A stretch of DNA of 64,000 nucleotides, from assembly GCA_013348725.1 (NCBI GenBank), contig CP054689.1, positions 2,104,501 through 2,168,500 on the forward strand, written 5' to 3'. The translations under genes and the position numbers were made by a program. Below, one piece after another: positions 9,177 to 18,474 of the stretch (position 1 is the first letter of the stretch; each line of letters starts with the position of its first letter). The notes below the pieces were generated by a model. It ran no database searches. It was not told where the DNA came from and saw nothing but the letters and a program-made list of their open reading frames with translations. Origin of the DNA: Ectothiorhodospiraceae bacterium 2226. GTDB lineage: Bacteria; Pseudomonadota; Gammaproteobacteria; GCA-013348725.

Positions 9177-9378
9177 GAAAGCATCCCCTGGCGTGAACCG
9201 GCGGGCGGCGTCACCGGCGTCCCGTCCGCGTTGGTCGTCGGCGCCTCTATCGCGATGGCGCTCCACACCGGGCCGCACATTGCCGGGATCATCGGCCCAC
9301 TGGGGTATGCGGTTGCCGCTCGGCCTTGCCTGGAGGGCGCGCCGACAGTCGATGCCTGGTGCGCCATGAGGAGTCTGG

Positions 9379-11919
9379 ATGAACCGCAGTGACGCATACG
9401 CACCCGCTTCAGAACCCGTGGCTGGCACCGGCCAGAGCGTGGTCGAACTCGCCGTGCCGGGCATGGGCAGCGACCATTGCGCCGGGCTCATCACCACCTC
9501 CCTGCGGCGCCTGGAGGGCGTGTACGCGGTGCAGACCAATGTGGGCAGCCACAAGGTGAGCGTGCGGGTCGATCCGGGGCTGGTTAGCGCTGAGCGTGTC
9601 AAGGCGGCGGTGGAGCGGACCGGCTACGAAGTGGTGGGTATCGCGACCCCCGAGGCGCGCCCGGCCGCCGGACAGGTCCGGCTCACGGTCCCCGGCATGG
9701 GCAGCGACCACTGCGCGGGGCTGGTGCGCAGCTCCCTCGAGCGCTTGCCGGGCATCGAGCGTATCGAGACCAATATCGCGCAGCACCGCGTGACGGTGGA
9801 CTTCGACGCCGCGCGGACGAACAGCGACGCACTCCGCACGGCGGTGGAGCGGGCCGGTTACGAGGTGGCCGCCGTCGAAGTAGGGCGGGTCGCGCCGAGC
9901 CCGGACGCCGGCGAGGGCGTGGAGGAGCGCTACCTTGCGCAAGCCTGGCGGCGCGTGTGGGTCGCCGCGGTGCCGGCCAGCCTGATCATGGTGCTGATGA
10001 TGGTGCACATGTTGTGGGTGCCGGTGCCCGGTTACCTCGCCATCGTCGCGCTGCTCGCCTTCCCGGTGGTGTTCATGGAAGGTGGGCTGGCCACCCACCG
10101 CTCGGCCTGGCGCTCGCTCACCAACCGCACCGCCAACATGGATGTGCTGATCTCCATGGGCAGTGCACCGCCCTATCTCATTGGGCTCATCGGCTTTCTC
10201 TACCCGATGACCTCGTTTATCGAGATGGCGGCTACCATCATGACCTTCCACATGTTGGGCCGCTACCTGGAGACGCGCGCCAAGGGGCGGGCCTCGCAGG
10301 CCATCAAGAAGCTGCTCACACTGGGCGCCAAGACGGCAACGGTCCTGCGCGACGGGCGCGAGGTCGAGGTGCCGGTGGCCGACTTGCACGTCGGGGATCT
10401 GATGCGGGTGCGCCCGGGGGCCAAGATCCCCACCGACGGCGAGGTGGTGGAGGGCGCGAGTCATGTGGACGAATCCATCGCCACCGGCGAGTCCGTGCCG
10501 GTGGAGAAGGGGCCGGGGCAGGCCGTTCTGGGCGCCACCCTCAACAAGGAGGGGCTGCTCACGCTGCGCGCGACGCGCGTGGGCGCGGACACCTTTCTCT
10601 CGCAGGTGATCCGCCTGGTCGAGCAGGCCCAGGGCTCGAAGGTCCCGATCCAGGAGTTCGCCGATCGGGTCACCGGGCGCTTCGTTCCCGCGGTGTTGCT
10701 CATCAGCCTGGGCAGCCTGGGCATGTGGTTGCTGTTCGCGGACGCGCTGCGCCCGGTCCTGGTGTGGGGCGCGACGTTTCTGCCCTGGGTGAACCCCGAA
10801 CTCAGCCCCTTGATGGTGGGCATTCTCTCCGCGGTCGCCGTACTGGTGATTGCCTGCCCTTGCGCATTGGGGCTGGCCACGCCGACCGCCATCATGGTCG
10901 GGTCCGGCCTCGGCGCCGAGCGCGGCGTGCTGATCCGTTCGGGTGAGGCTATTCAGTCGCTCAAGGACATCAAGGTCATCGTGCTCGACAAGACGGGCAC
11001 CATCACCAAAGGGGAGCCTTCGCTCACCGAGGTGGTGGCGATGGAAGGCTTCGAGGAAGGGGAGGTGCTCGCCGCGGCCGCGGCGGTGGAGGCGGGCTCG
11101 GAACATCCGCTCGGTCAGGCGATCGTGCAGGGCGCGCGCGAGCGTGGCATCGAGCCGGCCAAGGTGGACGCGTTTCGCGCCCTCACTGCCCGCGGCGTCC
11201 AGGGCCGCGTGAACGGTCGCCTGGTGCGCGTCGGCAGCCGCCGCCTGCTCGACGAGGCGGGCATCGCCCTCGGGGAGCTCGACGCGATCCTCACGCGCCT
11301 GGAGAGCGAGGGCAAGACCGCCATGCTGGTGGCAATCGAGGAGGGCGCCGCCGGCATCGTGGCGGTGGCCGATACGCTCAAGCCCGACTCCCGCGCCGCC
11401 ATCGAAGCTCTCAAGACGATGGGGGTGCACCCGGTGATGATCACCGGCGACAACGAGCGCACCGCGCGTCACGTGGCCACTCAGGTCGGCATCGACGAGG
11501 TGCTGGCGGGCGTGCTGCCCGAGGGCAAGGTCGATGCAGTGCGCGCCCTGCAGGCCAAGCATGGTGAACGGGTCGCCATGGTCGGTGATGGCATCAACGA
11601 CGCACCGGCGCTCAAGCAGGCCAACGTGGGCATCGCCATCGGCGCGGGGGCGGATGTGGCCATCGAAGCCGCGGACGTCACGCTGGTGCGTGGCGAGTTG
11701 ACCAAGGTGGTCGAGGCCGTGCGCCTGTCGCGCTCCACGTTTCGCAAGATCCTGCAGAACCTGTTCTGGGCCTGGTTCTACAACGTGGCGGCCATTCCGA
11801 TTGCGGCGGTCGGCCTGCTCCACCCCATGATCGGCGTGATCGCCATGACCACCAGCTCGCTGTCGGTGATCGGCAACTCCTTGCTGCTCAAGCGCGCGAC
11901 GCTCACCGAGCGACGATAA
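9379..11919 (+). CDS. CopA-like P1B-type copper ATPase with atypical SDHC heavy-metal domains
   Basis: An 846-aa inner-membrane ATPase expected to export Cu(I). Two N-terminal HMA-like domains (about 21-86 and 98-163) each carry GMGSDHC (residues 28-34 and 106-112) where the usual motif is GMTCxxC; the first Cys is Ser and His precedes the remaining Cys. The catalytic body is complete: the transmembrane CPC motif at about 493-495, DKTGTITKG from 537, an HP-locus (SEHPLG), MITGDN and GDGINDAP. The body therefore predicts normal Cu(I) transport, while the regulatory domains should bind metal differently, if at all. It is followed 16 bp later by a small secreted protein gene. Confidence 0.92.
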   Translation: MNRSDAYAPASEPVAGTGQSVVELAVPGMGSDHCAGLITTSLRRLEGVYAVQTNVGSHKVSVRVDPGLVSAERVKAAVERTGYEVVGIATPEARPAAGQVRLTVPGMGSDHCAGLVRSSLERLPGIERIETNIAQHRVTVDFDAARTNSDALRTAVERAGYEVAAVEVGRVAPSPDAGEGVEERYLAQAWRRVWVAAVPASLIMVLMMVHMLWVPVPGYLAIVALLAFPVVFMEGGLATHRSAWRSLTNRTANMDVLISMGSAPPYLIGLIGFLYPMTSFIEMAATIMTFHMLGRYLETRAKGRASQAIKKLLTLGAKTATVLRDGREVEVPVADLHVGDLMRVRPGAKIPTDGEVVEGASHVDESIATGESVPVEKGPGQAVLGATLNKEGLLTLRATRVGADTFLSQVIRLVEQAQGSKVPIQEFADRVTGRFVPAVLLISLGSLGMWLLFADALRPVLVWGATFLPWVNPELSPLMVGILSAVAVLVIACPCALGLATPTAIMVGSGLGAERGVLIRSGEAIQSLKDIKVIVLDKTGTITKGEPSLTEVVAMEGFEEGEVLAAAAAVEAGSEHPLGQAIVQGARERGIEPAKVDAFRALTARGVQGRVNGRLVRVGSRRLLDEAGIALGELDAILTRLESEGKTAMLVAIEEGAAGIVAVADTLKPDSRAAIEALKTMGVHPVMITGDNERTARHVATQVGIDEVLAGVLPEGKVDAVRALQAKHGERVAMVGDGINDAPALKQANVGIAIGAGADVAIEAADVTLVRGELTKVVEAVRLSRSTFRKILQNLFWAWFYNVAAIPIAAVGLLHPMIGVIAMTTSSLSVIGNSLLLKRATLTERR

Positions 11920-11935
11920 CCCCCGGAGGATGACC

Positions 11936-12421
11936 ATGAGCACACATCCCTATTCCTGCACGCTTGCCGCCGTGCTGCTGTGGGGCGGGCTCGTCTGCGC
12001 CAGCGCGGCGGCGCCGAGCGTTGGCGCGAACGGCGGCTACCAGAGCGCGGACGGGCTGGTCGTGTACCTGGGTGTAGTACCCGCTGCCATGGTTGAAGGC
12101 CGCCACGAGGCGCATCCGGGCGAGGAGGAGATGCATGGCGGGGTGCCGCGGGGCAGACACGCGTTCCACGTTATGGTGGCGGTGTTCGACGCCGACACGG
12201 GTGAACAGGTCCGCGATGCCCGCGTCGAGGCGCGCGTCGCACCGCTTGGCTTGGGCGAGGTGCGGCAGCCGCTCGAGCCCATGACGATCGGCGACACCGT
12301 GACCTACGGCAATTACTTCACGCTTCGGCACGGTACCTACCGCATCCGGGTGGACGTTGTGCGACCGCGCGACGGTGCGCCTGCCACGGTCGAGTTCACC
12401 TACGAGCACCCGAACGGCTAG
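11936..12421 (+). CDS. Secreted Ig-like hypothetical protein of the copper cluster
   Basis: A 161-aa protein with a signal peptide (about residues 1-24, ending near SAAAPS). ATG 11936 is chosen because the CGGAGG site abuts the ATG at 11930, leaving it no spacing. The mature part is short and beta-rich, with a His/Glu patch (EGRHEAHPGEEEMHGG) and a final strand-rich region (GTYRIRVDVVRP). This resembles periplasmic Ig-like metal-binding proteins, but no family could be named with confidence. Its position directly behind a copper ATPase suggests a periplasmic copper-handling role. Confidence 0.7.
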   Translation: MSTHPYSCTLAAVLLWGGLVCASAAAPSVGANGGYQSADGLVVYLGVVPAAMVEGRHEAHPGEEEMHGGVPRGRHAFHVMVAVFDADTGEQVRDARVEARVAPLGLGEVRQPLEPMTIGDTVTYGNYFTLRHGTYRIRVDVVRPRDGAPATVEFTYEHPNG

Positions 12422-12773
12422 CCGCCAGCGCCGAGGTTCGTCATCCCCCGCGGCGGGCGAACGTATGTCGGGAGTGTCGAAGGCACCTGCAGCGCAGGCG
12501 GGGGCCAAGGTAGCGCACGTGGAACAGCGACGGCCGGGTCCTGCCGTGGCCGTGGCCGTGGCCGCGAGGCACCGCGGGATCCGAACGCGCCCGTCCGGTG
12601 GCAGACCGAGGTGGAGATGGAGCGTATGTTGGCGCATCTGCGGCCGCCGCAGGTGGTGCAGCCCAAGCGGCGGGACGGAAGCCCCGCTGATGCCGGGGCT
12701 ATAGTGCGGGGTGCTGTGAACGCCCGCCCCTTCGCTTGCGCGCCATACAGGGCGGAGATATGCTGACTCCATT
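12422..12773. other. Intergenic region without supported gene
   Basis: About 350 bp between the secreted Ig-like gene and the His-rich gene. Several short frames exist, but none has a ribosome site or recognisable product. A 7-bp stem (AGCCCCG/CGGGGCT, near 12680-12702) is present without a T-run. The start of the next gene has no strong Shine-Dalgarno. Confidence 0.5.
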
Positions 12774-13202
12774 ATGCGCATGCTGCACATACTCGTGATT
12801 CTCGCGCTGGCCTTCGGCGCACCGCTGCAGTCGGCGGTCGCGGGCGCCATCGTGTGCGAGGTGCAGCCGCCCGCGGCGACGCAGTCGGCGGCGCACGGCG
12901 CGCACGATCATCACGCCCATGCCCACGGCGACGACCGGCCAAGCATGGGTCACGAGCCGCACGCGCATCACGACCACGGCGCGCTGGCGGACACCGAACC
13001 GGCCGGGCATGTCTGCACCGGCGCGTGCGACGGTGTCGCTTGCGGCAGCCTGTGCTGTCCCTGCGCGCAGTCGGGAGCGCTCCTCGCGGTCGCGACCGCT
13101 GATACTCCTTCCCACTCCGGTTTCGAACCGATGCCGGCGCATTCCGCCGCCGGCCGCACGGTCGGCGCCGAGCTTCGACCACCCAAAACGCTCCATAGCT
13201 GA
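12774..13202 (+). CDS. Secreted His- and Cys-rich protein, likely metal-binding
   Basis: A 142-aa protein with a signal peptide (about 1-23), then a His/Asp-rich stretch (HGAHDHHAHAHGDD and further HH/HD pairs, about 42-69) and a Cys cluster (CTGACDGVACGSLCCPC, about 82-98). This combination suggests metal binding outside the cytoplasm; the family is not recognised. It is in the same orientation and 68 bp upstream of the multicopper oxidase, so it is probably part of that operon and may help present copper. The initiation context is weak, and ATG 12780 (Met3) is an alternative. Confidence 0.72.
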   Translation: MRMLHILVILALAFGAPLQSAVAGAIVCEVQPPAATQSAAHGAHDHHAHAHGDDRPSMGHEPHAHHDHGALADTEPAGHVCTGACDGVACGSLCCPCAQSGALLAVATADTPSHSGFEPMPAHSAAGRTVGAELRPPKTLHS

Positions 13203-13270
13203 GGCGTCCCGCGCCTCGCGGTCAGTACGTGGGCTCGCGCCCGCGTTTCCTGTAGCTATGGAGCGTTTCC

Positions 13271-14665
13271 ATGAAAGACAGCGACAAGACCCCGCGGCGG
13301 CCGGTGGCCGACGCGACCCCCAAGTCGAACCTTGCGTCGACCCCTGAGTCGACAGGTGGGGCGGCGAACGCCGACCGGCGCCGCTTCCTGCGTAGCGCCG
13401 CCGCGACCGCGGGCGGCGTGCTCGCGGCCAGCACCGGCCTCGCGCACGCCCAGACGGACCCGCACGCGGGCCACGGTGCGGCGCCTGCCGTCCCCGGTGC
13501 GCCCACCACCCCCGGTGTGCCCGGCGCGCCGGCCGCGCCCGGCCATGCCCACGAGGGCGGGCGTGGCTCCATGATGTTCATGCCCGACCACGACATGCGC
13601 GGCGCGCACACCCAGCCGCCAGGCGCACCGCCGGACGACGCGGTGGACTACCGCGAGTTCGACATGACCTTCGACCTCATCGAGCACGAGATCCTGCCGG
13701 GCGTGAAAATGCCGGCCTTCGCCTTCAATAATCAGGTGCCGGGGCCGGTGTTCCGCGTGCAGGAGAACGACTGGATCAAGGTCAACGTGGTCAACAAGAC
13801 CGAGGAGATGCACACCATCCACTGGCACGGTGTGGACCTCATCTACACCATGGACGGCGTGCCCATGGCGACCCAGGACCCGATCCACCCGGAGGAGGTG
13901 TTCACCTACCGCTTCCAGGCGCGCCCGCACGGCACGCGCTTCTACCACTGCCACTTCGGCACGCCGCTGCATCTGATGGCCGGCCTGCACGGGGCGTTCA
14001 TCATCGACTCGCCCAATGACCCGATCCGGCGGGACTTCCCCTACACGCGCGACTACACGCTGGTGCTGGAGGCCTTCGACGTGAACTTCGCGCGCGAGCA
14101 CATGAACGAGGTGCTGCGCGGCATGAAGCGGGTGAACGCGCTGATGGCGCAGCGGCGCTTGTCGCACGTCACGCACGGCTTCTTCCGCAATTACGAAGAG
14201 TTTCTGAAGTCGATCGAGGACGGCTGGCGCCCGCCCTACACGCGCGGCATGGCTGAGGTGCCGGAGGTCAAACCGCGCTTCTTCGCCATCAACGGCAAGG
14301 CCTTTCCCGCCACCATGGAGCAGGGGCATCTGAAGATCCGCCAGGGCGAGTACATCCGCATCCGCCTCATCAACGGCGGCTTCGGCACGCACCACATGCA
14401 CCTGCACGGGCATCAGTTCTGGGTGGTGGCCGAGGACGGCAACCCGCTGCCGTACTACAAGCGCTGCAACACCATCCCCGTGACGCCGGGCAAGACCTTC
14501 GACCTCATCGTATACGGCGACAACCCCGGCTTCTGGGATTTCCACGACCACAACGAGCTGCAGGCGACCAACAACATGGTCTACCCGGGCGGCATGATCA
14601 CCATGCTCGAGTACGAGGACATGGGCGAGCCGCCCTACGTCCCGTCCATCTCGATCAACCAATAG
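13271..14665 (+). CDS. Two-domain multicopper oxidase (Tat-exported)
   Basis: A 464-aa periplasmic oxidase with a twin-Arg signal (RRRFL at 36-40, unusually long n-region) cleaved near residue 60. Copper ligands are visible as HWHG (184-187), HCH at 226-228 with FGTPLH following, HHMHLHGHQF (374-383) and HDH (425-427). The Cys of the type 1 site is in the first domain, while the second-domain motif reads HDH, not HCH. It is thus a two-domain enzyme with the blue copper site in domain 1 and a predicted interdomain trinuclear cluster, not a three-domain CopA/CueO. The likely role is periplasmic Cu(I) oxidation or detoxification. An outer-membrane barrel gene follows 9 bp later. Confidence 0.88.
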   Translation: MKDSDKTPRRPVADATPKSNLASTPESTGGAANADRRRFLRSAAATAGGVLAASTGLAHAQTDPHAGHGAAPAVPGAPTTPGVPGAPAAPGHAHEGGRGSMMFMPDHDMRGAHTQPPGAPPDDAVDYREFDMTFDLIEHEILPGVKMPAFAFNNQVPGPVFRVQENDWIKVNVVNKTEEMHTIHWHGVDLIYTMDGVPMATQDPIHPEEVFTYRFQARPHGTRFYHCHFGTPLHLMAGLHGAFIIDSPNDPIRRDFPYTRDYTLVLEAFDVNFAREHMNEVLRGMKRVNALMAQRRLSHVTHGFFRNYEEFLKSIEDGWRPPYTRGMAEVPEVKPRFFAINGKAFPATMEQGHLKIRQGEYIRIRLINGGFGTHHMHLHGHQFWVVAEDGNPLPYYKRCNTIPVTPGKTFDLIVYGDNPGFWDFHDHNELQATNNMVYPGGMITMLEYEDMGEPPYVPSISINQ

Positions 14666-14674
14666 GGGGCCGCC

Positions 14675-15874
14675 ATGAAACGTTATGTGAGCTACGCCGC
14701 GGGCAGCCTGCTGTTGGCCGCCGCGGGCCAGGCCTCGGCGCTGGAGATCGACCCGCACGTGCCGCCGCAGGTGGACATCGGCGGGCGCGCGCTGGTCACC
14801 GGCAACTGGACCGACAACGGCGCGCGCGACACCGAACTGGACCTGTCCGACTCCAGCCTGTTGTTCGGCTTCTCCAAATACCTGTTCGACGACCGCAACT
14901 ACGGCTTCGCTAACTTCGGCTTCAAGGTCCCGGAGGACGAGGCGGCGGTGCGCTCAGATCTGTACCTGCACCAGATGCACGTGGGTGTGGGCGGGCCGCG
15001 CTACGAGGTGTTGCTCGGGCGCACGCAGATGCCCAACACCCTGGTGCGCTTCCCCACGCTGCGCGACGACGACCTGCTGGAGTTCACCCACGTCGGCAAC
15101 GTGTTCAACCACGCCGGCCACGCGGCCGAGGAATACGACCTGTACGGCGGCCTGATTCAGGGCACTTGGTTCTTCCCCACGCAGCGCCTGTACGCCAGCG
15201 CCGCGGCGGTGGCGCGCACCGAGACCGATGCGGAGGGCGACGGGCGCGAGACCAGCGCGAACTTCAATAGCTGGAACCTCGAACTCGGCTACAACGTGCC
15301 CGAGGCGATCAGGTTCGAGCGCGGGCTACGTTACCTCGCTGTGGGCTGGGACCGCCAGGAGCACGACGCCGGCAATCAGGACGCGTACCTCCTCGGCGCG
15401 ACCTTTAACCTCAACAACAACCCCGAGGCGAGCTGGAACCTGGATCTGCAGGGCATCCACACGCGCGGCGTCGACGGTGTGGCCACGCTGGCCGAGGAGG
15501 TCGATCGCGCACAGGCGCGCAGCAACGCGGTGGTCGCTTCGCTGCGCTACGGTCATCGGCCGTGGCTGCAGACACGCTGGCAGGCGGCGCTGACCGCGGC
15601 TTGGAAGGACTACACCGAGTTCGACGACGCGACCACCTGGGCGGTGGCGCCGAGCTTCGCCTATCTGCTCGGACGCGGTGTCGATCTGGTCGCCCAGTAC
15701 CGATACACGGACCGCGACGACGGCTTGGGCGGCGGCAGCGAGCACCGCGTCTATGCGGGCTTGGTGTTCAGTCTCGACTACACGCTCAACAAGCACGTCG
15801 GCCAACGCGATTCGATCCTGATGTTGGAACACGACATGGTGCGCGACGTGGGTCCGCGCCGGGGAGGTCACTGA
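14675..15874 (+). CDS. Outer-membrane beta-barrel protein of the copper cluster
   Basis: A 399-aa protein with a signal peptide (about 1-22, ending QASA). It has many alternating amphipathic strands, an acidic, aromatic-rich composition, and repeated motifs such as RYTDRDD and strand-ending aromatics. It resembles porin-like outer-membrane proteins. Its place right after a multicopper oxidase parallels the CopA-CopB pair of classical cop operons, but the His/Met-rich N-terminus of CopB is absent. The C-terminus does not end in Phe, so barrel insertion by the usual terminal signal is uncertain. It probably serves as an outer-membrane channel or copper-binding barrel. Confidence 0.72.
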   Translation: MKRYVSYAAGSLLLAAAGQASALEIDPHVPPQVDIGGRALVTGNWTDNGARDTELDLSDSSLLFGFSKYLFDDRNYGFANFGFKVPEDEAAVRSDLYLHQMHVGVGGPRYEVLLGRTQMPNTLVRFPTLRDDDLLEFTHVGNVFNHAGHAAEEYDLYGGLIQGTWFFPTQRLYASAAAVARTETDAEGDGRETSANFNSWNLELGYNVPEAIRFERGLRYLAVGWDRQEHDAGNQDAYLLGATFNLNNNPEASWNLDLQGIHTRGVDGVATLAEEVDRAQARSNAVVASLRYGHRPWLQTRWQAALTAAWKDYTEFDDATTWAVAPSFAYLLGRGVDLVAQYRYTDRDDGLGGGSEHRVYAGLVFSLDYTLNKHVGQRDSILMLEHDMVRDVGPRRGGH

Positions 15875-15875
15875 G

Positions 15876-16673
15876 ATGAACCGGAACACGAACCACAGGT
15901 TGAATTGGGCGCCCGCCGGCTGGGTCATGGCGGCGAGTCTCGCGCTCGCCGCCCCGGCACTGGCGCAGGAGGCGCACGACCACGGCGCCCACGAGGCAGC
16001 ACCGCAGAGTGCCCCGCAGGCCGCTCCTGCGGCACCCGGAGGGCATGATCCGCACGAGCACGACCACCACATGGACCACGGCCAACCGAGCGAACAGATG
16101 CATCCGGGGCACGACGAGCCGCACGGGCATGAGGGTCATGGCGCGCCCGGCGGAGAGGCTCACGATCATCACGGCCACGGTGCGGCCGCCGTCACGGACG
16201 GCCCCTGGTCCTACATCGGGCGTGACAATCCAGAACCCTACGCCGAGAACCGCTGGGTGATGATTCCCGTGCCGGGCGAGGCGCATGCCTTTCGTTTCGT
16301 GGGTGAGGTCGAGGCGCGCGAGGTCTGCGCCAGCCTCGACGCGTCGCGCGTGATGGTGGACCGCGCGACGCGCGAGGCCTGCGAGGCGCAACCGGAGGGC
16401 TTGCCCTTTGTGGGCGTTGCGCAGGCACCGGGCGGCCACGGCGGCCACGGACACCATGACCACGGCCATGGGGGTCACGGACACCATGAACACCATGAGC
16501 ATGGGCATCACGGCCACCACGGGCACGGAGAACCGGCCGGGGCAGGCGGTCATGGCACAGCCCCCGACGGGCATGGGGACCACGGTCACGACCACGGGGG
16601 CGGCGAGGGTCATGGCGCTGCGGATGCCCCGTCGGCGACGGGGAGCGGCGCGCACGGCGAGCACGCGCATTGA
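15876..16673 (+). CDS. Secreted extremely His-rich protein
   Basis: A 265-aa protein with a signal peptide (about 1-31, ending ALAQ). The mature chain is dominated by HGH, HDHH and HEH runs before (about 32-110) and after (about 186-265) a small folded core (about 111-180; SYIGRDNPEPYAENRW, a HAFRF strand, EVCASLD). The His tracts imply high-capacity, low-affinity metal binding in the periplasm. No catalytic motif is seen. It starts 1 bp after the barrel stop and precedes copC, so it is co-transcribed in the copper operon. Similar low-complexity tracts arise easily, so homology should be judged on the core only. Confidence 0.75.
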   Translation: MNRNTNHRLNWAPAGWVMAASLALAAPALAQEAHDHGAHEAAPQSAPQAAPAAPGGHDPHEHDHHMDHGQPSEQMHPGHDEPHGHEGHGAPGGEAHDHHGHGAAAVTDGPWSYIGRDNPEPYAENRWVMIPVPGEAHAFRFVGEVEAREVCASLDASRVMVDRATREACEAQPEGLPFVGVAQAPGGHGGHGHHDHGHGGHGHHEHHEHGHHGHHGHGEPAGAGGHGTAPDGHGDHGHDHGGGEGHGAADAPSATGSGAHGEHAH

Positions 16674-16732
16674 TGCATGGCGGCGACCGGCCCGCTGCGG
16701 GCGGGCGCGGACGCTGCCGAGGAGGTTGAATC

Positions 16733-17092
16733 ATGAAACGACAAGGCAGGAACTATTTGGGTGTCGGTTTGGTCGCGGCGCTGTGGTTGCCGATGCAGCT
16801 GTTCGCGCACGCGTTGAAGACCGAGAGCGAGCCCGCCGACGGCGCGGTGGTGCAGGGTTCGCCGCCCGTCATCGCAATGAGCTTCGACTCGCCGATGCGG
16901 ATTACCAGCCTGGTGTTGCGGGATGCCGACGGAGAACCCATCGAGCTGGCGCGCGACGATGCAATGCGTCCGGTGACGCGGGTCGAGGCGCGCCCGCCCG
17001 CACTGGCTGCCGGCCAGTACGTGGTCGAGTGGCGCGGACTCGCGCCCGACGGGCATGCCATGCGCGACACCTTCACCTTCACGGTAGAGTAG
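16733..17092 (+). CDS. copC: Periplasmic copper-binding protein CopC
   Basis: A 119-aa protein with a signal peptide cleaved before His26 (FAHALK). The mature protein starts with the His that ligates Cu(II) in CopC, and the C-terminal region (LAPDGHAMRDTFTF) provides the usual later His. The Ig-like beta fold and size fit the short CopC family. A Met-rich Cu(I) loop is not evident, so only the Cu(II) site is predicted. It lies 4 bp upstream of copD, the usual partner, supporting transfer of periplasmic copper to the inner membrane. Confidence 0.92.
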   Translation: MKRQGRNYLGVGLVAALWLPMQLFAHALKTESEPADGAVVQGSPPVIAMSFDSPMRITSLVLRDADGEPIELARDDAMRPVTRVEARPPALAAGQYVVEWRGLAPDGHAMRDTFTFTVE

Positions 17093-17096
17093 GCCC

Positions 17097-17972
17097 GTGG
17101 TCGAACCCGGCGGTTTTGCCGCCCTGGCTTGGGTAGTCACCGCGGCCGCCTACCTCACCGCGCTGGCGGCGGCCGGTGGCGCGCTGTTTCTGCTCGCGTT
17201 TGCCGACCTCGAGCCCGCCCATCGGCGCTATGTGCGCAGGACCACGGCGGGTGTGGCACTGCTTGCGGTGCTGCTTACGCTGTTGCAGCTGCCGATTCAG
17301 GCAGGCTTCCTCGGCGGCGGGACGTTCGCGGCGGCGCGCGATCCGATGCTCGTTCGGCTGGTCGTGGAAGGGGCGCTCGGGACGGCGGTCGGCGTGCGTG
17401 TGCTTGGTTTGCTGCTGATTGCCACCTTGGTGCTGGGAACAGGGGGCCTGCGGTGGCTGGCTGCGGTGGGCGCGCTGTTGGTGGCCGTGTCGTTCACGCA
17501 GGTGGGCCACAGCCTGAGCGAGCCACGCTGGGCGCTGGCCGGCCTGCTCGGCATCCATGTGCTGGCGGCCGCGTTCTGGATAGGGGCGCTGATGCCGCTG
17601 CACCGCATCAGCGCGGCCGATGATCGTCGCCGCGCCGGTGCGCTTCTGGAGCGCTTCGGGCGCCTCGCGGCGTGGGTGGTGGGCGCCCTGGTGCTGGCGG
17701 GGGTTGGTCTCGCCGTGCTGCTGCTCGACGACTTTTCGGCGCTGTTCGCGGAACCCTACGGCCAGACGCTGATGGTCAAGGTCGCGCTGGTGGCGCTCCT
17801 GTTGGGGTTCGCGGCCCACAACAAGCTGCGTCTGTCGCCGGCCGTTGCACGCGGTTCCGCGGTGGCGGCGGCGCGGCTGCGTACCTCGATCCGCTGGGAG
17901 GTGGCACTGGTGCTGGGGATCGTGGTTGTGACCGCCGGCATGACGACGTTCACCTCGCCGTCCGGTACATGA
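17097..17972 (+). CDS. copD: Copper resistance membrane protein CopD
   Basis: A 291-aa inner-membrane protein with about eight hydrophobic segments and a C-terminal CopD domain (LMVKVALVALLLGFAAHNK, an often conserved region). The start is GTG at 17097, 4 bp after the copC stop; the next Met is too far inside. CopD is thought to move copper across the inner membrane together with CopC. It is followed by two cytochrome c lipoprotein genes in the same direction. Confidence 0.88.
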   Translation: MVEPGGFAALAWVVTAAAYLTALAAAGGALFLLAFADLEPAHRRYVRRTTAGVALLAVLLTLLQLPIQAGFLGGGTFAAARDPMLVRLVVEGALGTAVGVRVLGLLLIATLVLGTGGLRWLAAVGALLVAVSFTQVGHSLSEPRWALAGLLGIHVLAAAFWIGALMPLHRISAADDRRRAGALLERFGRLAAWVVGALVLAGVGLAVLLLDDFSALFAEPYGQTLMVKVALVALLLGFAAHNKLRLSPAVARGSAVAAARLRTSIRWEVALVLGIVVVTAGMTTFTSPSGT

Positions 17973-17988
17973 TGTGGGAGAAGACGAT

Positions 17989-18474
17989 ATGAGAGCAGTG
18001 AAACGCGGGCGCCTCGCGCTCGGCTTGGCGGGCGCGCTGCTGCTCGCCGCCTGCGGCGACGACGAGCCGGTGGCGTGGGACCAGCGGCCGGTGCCACCGC
18101 GCGATTTTCCCGAGGAACGCGTGGAACTCGGGCGCACACTGTTTCAGCAACACTGCGCCACTTGCCACGGTGCCGGCGCCGAGGGTGATCCGAACTGGCG
18201 ATATCGCGATGAGCAGGGCATGTTCCCGCCCCCGCCGCTGAACGGCACGGCGCACGCCTGGCATCACCCCTGGAGCGAGCTGCGCGACATCATCCAGCAC
18301 GGCAGCCGCCCCGGTGAGGGGCGCATGCCCGCCTGGAATGACGTGCTGAGCGAGGAGGAGATCGACAGCATCATTATGTGGTTCATTACCTTATGGCCGG
18401 ACGAGGTGTACGCGGCCTGGCACGAAATCGATCAGCGCGCACGCGCGCGCGGGGAAACCGGGAGACGACATTGA
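17989..18474 (+). CDS. Cytochrome c lipoprotein (CATCH haem site)
   Basis: A 161-aa lipoprotein. It starts at ATG 17989 after GGGAGAAGACG, with a lipobox LLAAC (Cys22). One haem c site, CATCH (56-60), and a later Met candidate in GRMPAW give a class I monohaem cytochrome facing the periplasm. It could pass electrons to or from the multicopper oxidase or scavenge electrons during copper oxidation; this is inference from location. The stop overlaps the TTG start of the next cytochrome gene (TTGA). Confidence 0.85.
   Translation: MRAVKRGRLALGLAGALLLAACGDDEPVAWDQRPVPPRDFPEERVELGRTLFQQHCATCHGAGAEGDPNWRYRDEQGMFPPPPLNGTAHAWHHPWSELRDIIQHGSRPGEGRMPAWNDVLSEEEIDSIIMWFITLWPDEVYAAWHEIDQRARARGETGRRH

Noticed and set aside
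9177-9378. In-frame continuation after the second SHOCT gene that reads like a short hydrophobic protein
   Set aside because: There is no start codon with a ribosome site and no recognisable family. It is kept as intergenic, although a decayed gene cannot be excluded.
9409-11943. Very long open frame antisense to the SDHC-type copper ATPase
   Set aside because: It is a GC-rich shadow frame: the plus-strand protein has all P-type ATPase motifs, while the antisense product is His/Arg-rich with no recognisable domain.
12540-12772. Possible short gene ending before the His-rich gene
   Set aside because: Several frames are open in this GC-rich stretch, none with a ribosome site or sensible protein pattern.
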